Part shown: positions 62,775-64,000 of the stretch, in pieces | Position numbering within the stretch: the first letter of the stretch is position 1 | Layout of the letters: each line of letters starts with the position of its first letter | NCBI GenBank assembly: GCA_046297095.1 | Contig: JBKCNS010000040.1 | Location: 62,001-126,000, forward strand | DNA length: 64,000 nt | DNA from: JBBATK01 sp046297095 | GTDB lineage: Bacteria > Bacteroidota > Ignavibacteria > Kapaibacteriales > NICIL-2 | Direction: 5' to 3' | Made by a program: the position numbers and the translations under genes | Notes under the pieces: generated by a model | Databases searched by the model: none | The model's input: only the letters and a program-made list of their open reading frames with translations | Told to the model about the DNA's origin: nothing

Positions 62775-64000
62775 TTAACGAACAAAACGAGCTCCACCAA
62801 CTACGATGGAAAACTTCTTGACAGTCTTCGCACCATTTGGAGTTTCAATAACCGCAAACATACCCTGGCTTGTGGAACGCTGCTTGTTGTTACTTAACAA
62901 GTCCCACACATCCATTCCCTGTCTGTCGGTACCATCTTGATCTGTATGCTGAATGGTACGCACTAAGTCACCATTGACAGTGTAGATCTTGATCGTGCAC
63001 TCTTTTGGCAAGCGTGTGAAGAAAATCTTTGCATCGTAGGTAGATTTTTGCGCCACAGTGGAAACAACATACGGGTTGGGTATAATCAACACCTTGTCGA
63101 GCATGTCGTCGGTGATATTCTGATTACCTGAGCCATCTGTGGTTACTTCCGACGGACTAAGCTTAATGGTAACCTTTGCACCATCCTTCGGCAAACCGAA
63201 CGCTCCACCAAAGGTGGAAATCATGATTTTATCACCGGCGGAGAAGTCACGCTTAGGAATAAGCGGTATCTCTTGCAGTGAATCTTCATACTGGCGCTCA
63301 TAAGTTCTGCCACCGGATGTAGCTCCTGAACGGCCACCCTTTGCAGCAAAGTCTAACAAAAACTCTGCACCGTCGATGAGGAAGAAGTGTGTAAAGTCCA
63401 ATGTATCGTTGTTCTGAATCTTGGAAAGGTAATAGCGCCCCTGAGCAACGGGTCTGCCGCTGTTAACTTCCAATGCTTGATAACGACGAGAATTTACTTT
63501 ACTGATCGTGTTGGATTCCTTGTCGGTAATGTTCGATGCATCATATCTACCGTTCAACCAACCATTCGCAGACAAGTTGAAGGAACCAATAGGAACAGCT
63601 TGAGGATCAGGAAATTCCCGCACCGTAGGCACTCCATTCGGCTGTGACGGAGCAATCGTTACCGGAAGTGCAACATTAGCATGCGTAATCTCTGAACGAT
63701 TAGCAACTTCAATGCTATCCTGTGTTGCCACGTCAAAACGTTTGAAAGAATAGGTATTCTTCACGCGCACATTGAGGTACGGTACGTCCACAAATTGAAC
63801 ATTTACCGTGTCTGTTACCGGCACCGGAGGAGTTCTTGAAGAGTCTATGTAACGACGTAGACGGCGAGAATTAATCGTTTCTGTGCCGCCCGGAAGGAAC
63901 TCAACTTCGTAGCGACCGGGACCGTTATTGTATGTCTCATATTGCAAGGTAGTACCATTGATTCTGGTACGCTGTAATCTCTCGTTAGGAGTGCTGTTGA
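62775..64000 (-). CDS. Large surface protein, C-terminal part, with T9SS-like end domain
   Basis: The frame is open to the right edge, so the N-terminus is missing; about 408 residues are visible. The last 100 residues read as a FlgD-Ig/T9SS-type end domain: LIIPNPYVVSTVAQKSTYDA, IFFTRLPKECTIKIYTVNGDLVRTI, GMDVWDLLSNNKQ, and a final KFSIVVGGARFVR. The preceding part is beta-rich without a recognised domain. It is probably an exported cell-surface protein, and its position 30 bases upstream of the PorV/PorQ-like gene suggests a linked function. The closing strand differs from a standard sorting domain by its extra GGARFVR. Confidence 0.75.
   Translation of the reverse strand, partial: NSTPNERLQRTRINGTTLQYETYNNGPGRYEVEFLPGGTETINSRRLRRYIDSSRTPPVPVTDTVNVQFVDVPYLNVRVKNTYSFKRFDVATQDSIEVANRSEITHANVALPVTIAPSQPNGVPTVREFPDPQAVPIGSFNLSANGWLNGRYDASNITDKESNTISKVNSRRYQALEVNSGRPVAQGRYYLSKIQNNDTLDFTHFFLIDGAEFLLDFAAKGGRSGATSGGRTYERQYEDSLQEIPLIPKRDFSAGDKIMISTFGGAFGLPKDGAKVTIKLSPSEVTTDGSGNQNITDDMLDKVLIIPNPYVVSTVAQKSTYDAKIFFTRLPKECTIKIYTVNGDLVRTIQHTDQDGTDRQGMDVWDLLSNNKQRSTSQGMFAVIETPNGAKTVKKFSIVVGGARFVR

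Noticed and set aside
1..64000. Search for insertion sequences, prophage, CRISPR arrays and defence islands
   Set aside because: No transposase, integrase, regularly spaced repeats, restriction, toxin-antitoxin or nuclease gene was seen; all intergenic gaps are short.

Overview
The window is an ordinary, densely packed stretch of a Gram-negative bacterial chromosome, with about 54 protein genes, two tRNA genes and no insertion sequence, prophage, CRISPR array or rRNA. The gene content points to the Bacteroidota/Chlorobiota (FCB) group. It has the type IX secretion (T9SS) proteins PorU and PorV, a second PorV/PorQ-type protein, a GWxTD-domain protein, LPS genes (kdsA, kdsC, lptC, an LpxL-type acyltransferase), a Bacteroidota-type glutaminyl cyclase, and promoter-like elements of the form TTTG-N19-TAnnTTTG. 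Base composition looks close to even. An Ignavibacteria/Kapabacteria-like lineage is my best guess, but this is inference from gene families and not a phylogenetic result.

Layout. 1-7.5 kb: a truncated PLP transsulfuration enzyme, a lipoprotein glutaminyl cyclase, kdsC, two small envelope proteins (YtxH, DUF948), a DUF6580 membrane protein, an orphan histidine kinase, hisS and a PTS EIIA-like regulator. 7.5-11.6 kb: a large nucleotidyltransferase fused to a degenerate phosphomannomutase-like domain, then a two-gene lipoprotein operon, the second with a LysM-like domain. 11.7-16.1 kb: a tightly overlapping + strand run phoH-cdaA, then pcm-miaA-surE. 16.1-18.9 kb (minus): kdsA-lptC-tpiA-pgsA. 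18.9-24 kb: comB, ftsK, a UDP-glucuronate decarboxylase-like gene and an unknown membrane protein. 24-26 kb (minus): ffh-rpsP, closed by a clear terminator. 26.2-32.8 kb (plus): hydroxyacyl-CoA dehydrogenase, LolC/E-like permease, class I aldolase, ABC exporter and cystathionine beta-synthase.

32.8-38.1 kb (minus) is the PorU-PorV pair, that is, the T9SS sortase and its outer-membrane shuttle partner. 38.4-44 kb: a family 2 glycosyltransferase, a DsbD-type thiol reductase, dnaB, an Rrf2-type Fe-S regulator and a DUF4920-like lipoprotein. 44.5-48.5 kb: tRNA-Thr(CGU), an M32 carboxypeptidase, a PyrK-like flavin/Fe-S oxidoreductase and queA. 48.7-55.7 kb: uvrB, then hemW, two consecutive signal peptidases I and lepA on the minus strand. 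55.9-60.2 kb: a PAP2 phosphatase, mpl, tRNA-Leu(UAA), an SDR lacking the catalytic Tyr/Lys, and an LpxL-type acyltransferase. 60.2-64 kb (minus): a GWxTD protein, a PorV/PorQ-like protein and the C-terminal part of a large surface protein that runs off the window.

The unifying theme beyond housekeeping is envelope biogenesis and protein export: Kdo/LPS synthesis and transport, two signal peptidases, a glutaminyl cyclase that could cap mature N-termini, T9SS attachment, and a second PorV-like/GWxTD/surface-protein cluster. The most interesting unexplained items are that last cluster, the LysM lipoprotein pair, the inactive-looking mutase domain, the PyrK-like oxidoreductase with an N-terminal extension, the SDR with a replaced catalytic pair, and the exporter whose Walker B carries Asp at the catalytic Glu position. 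I do not see a clearly novel defence or mobile system.
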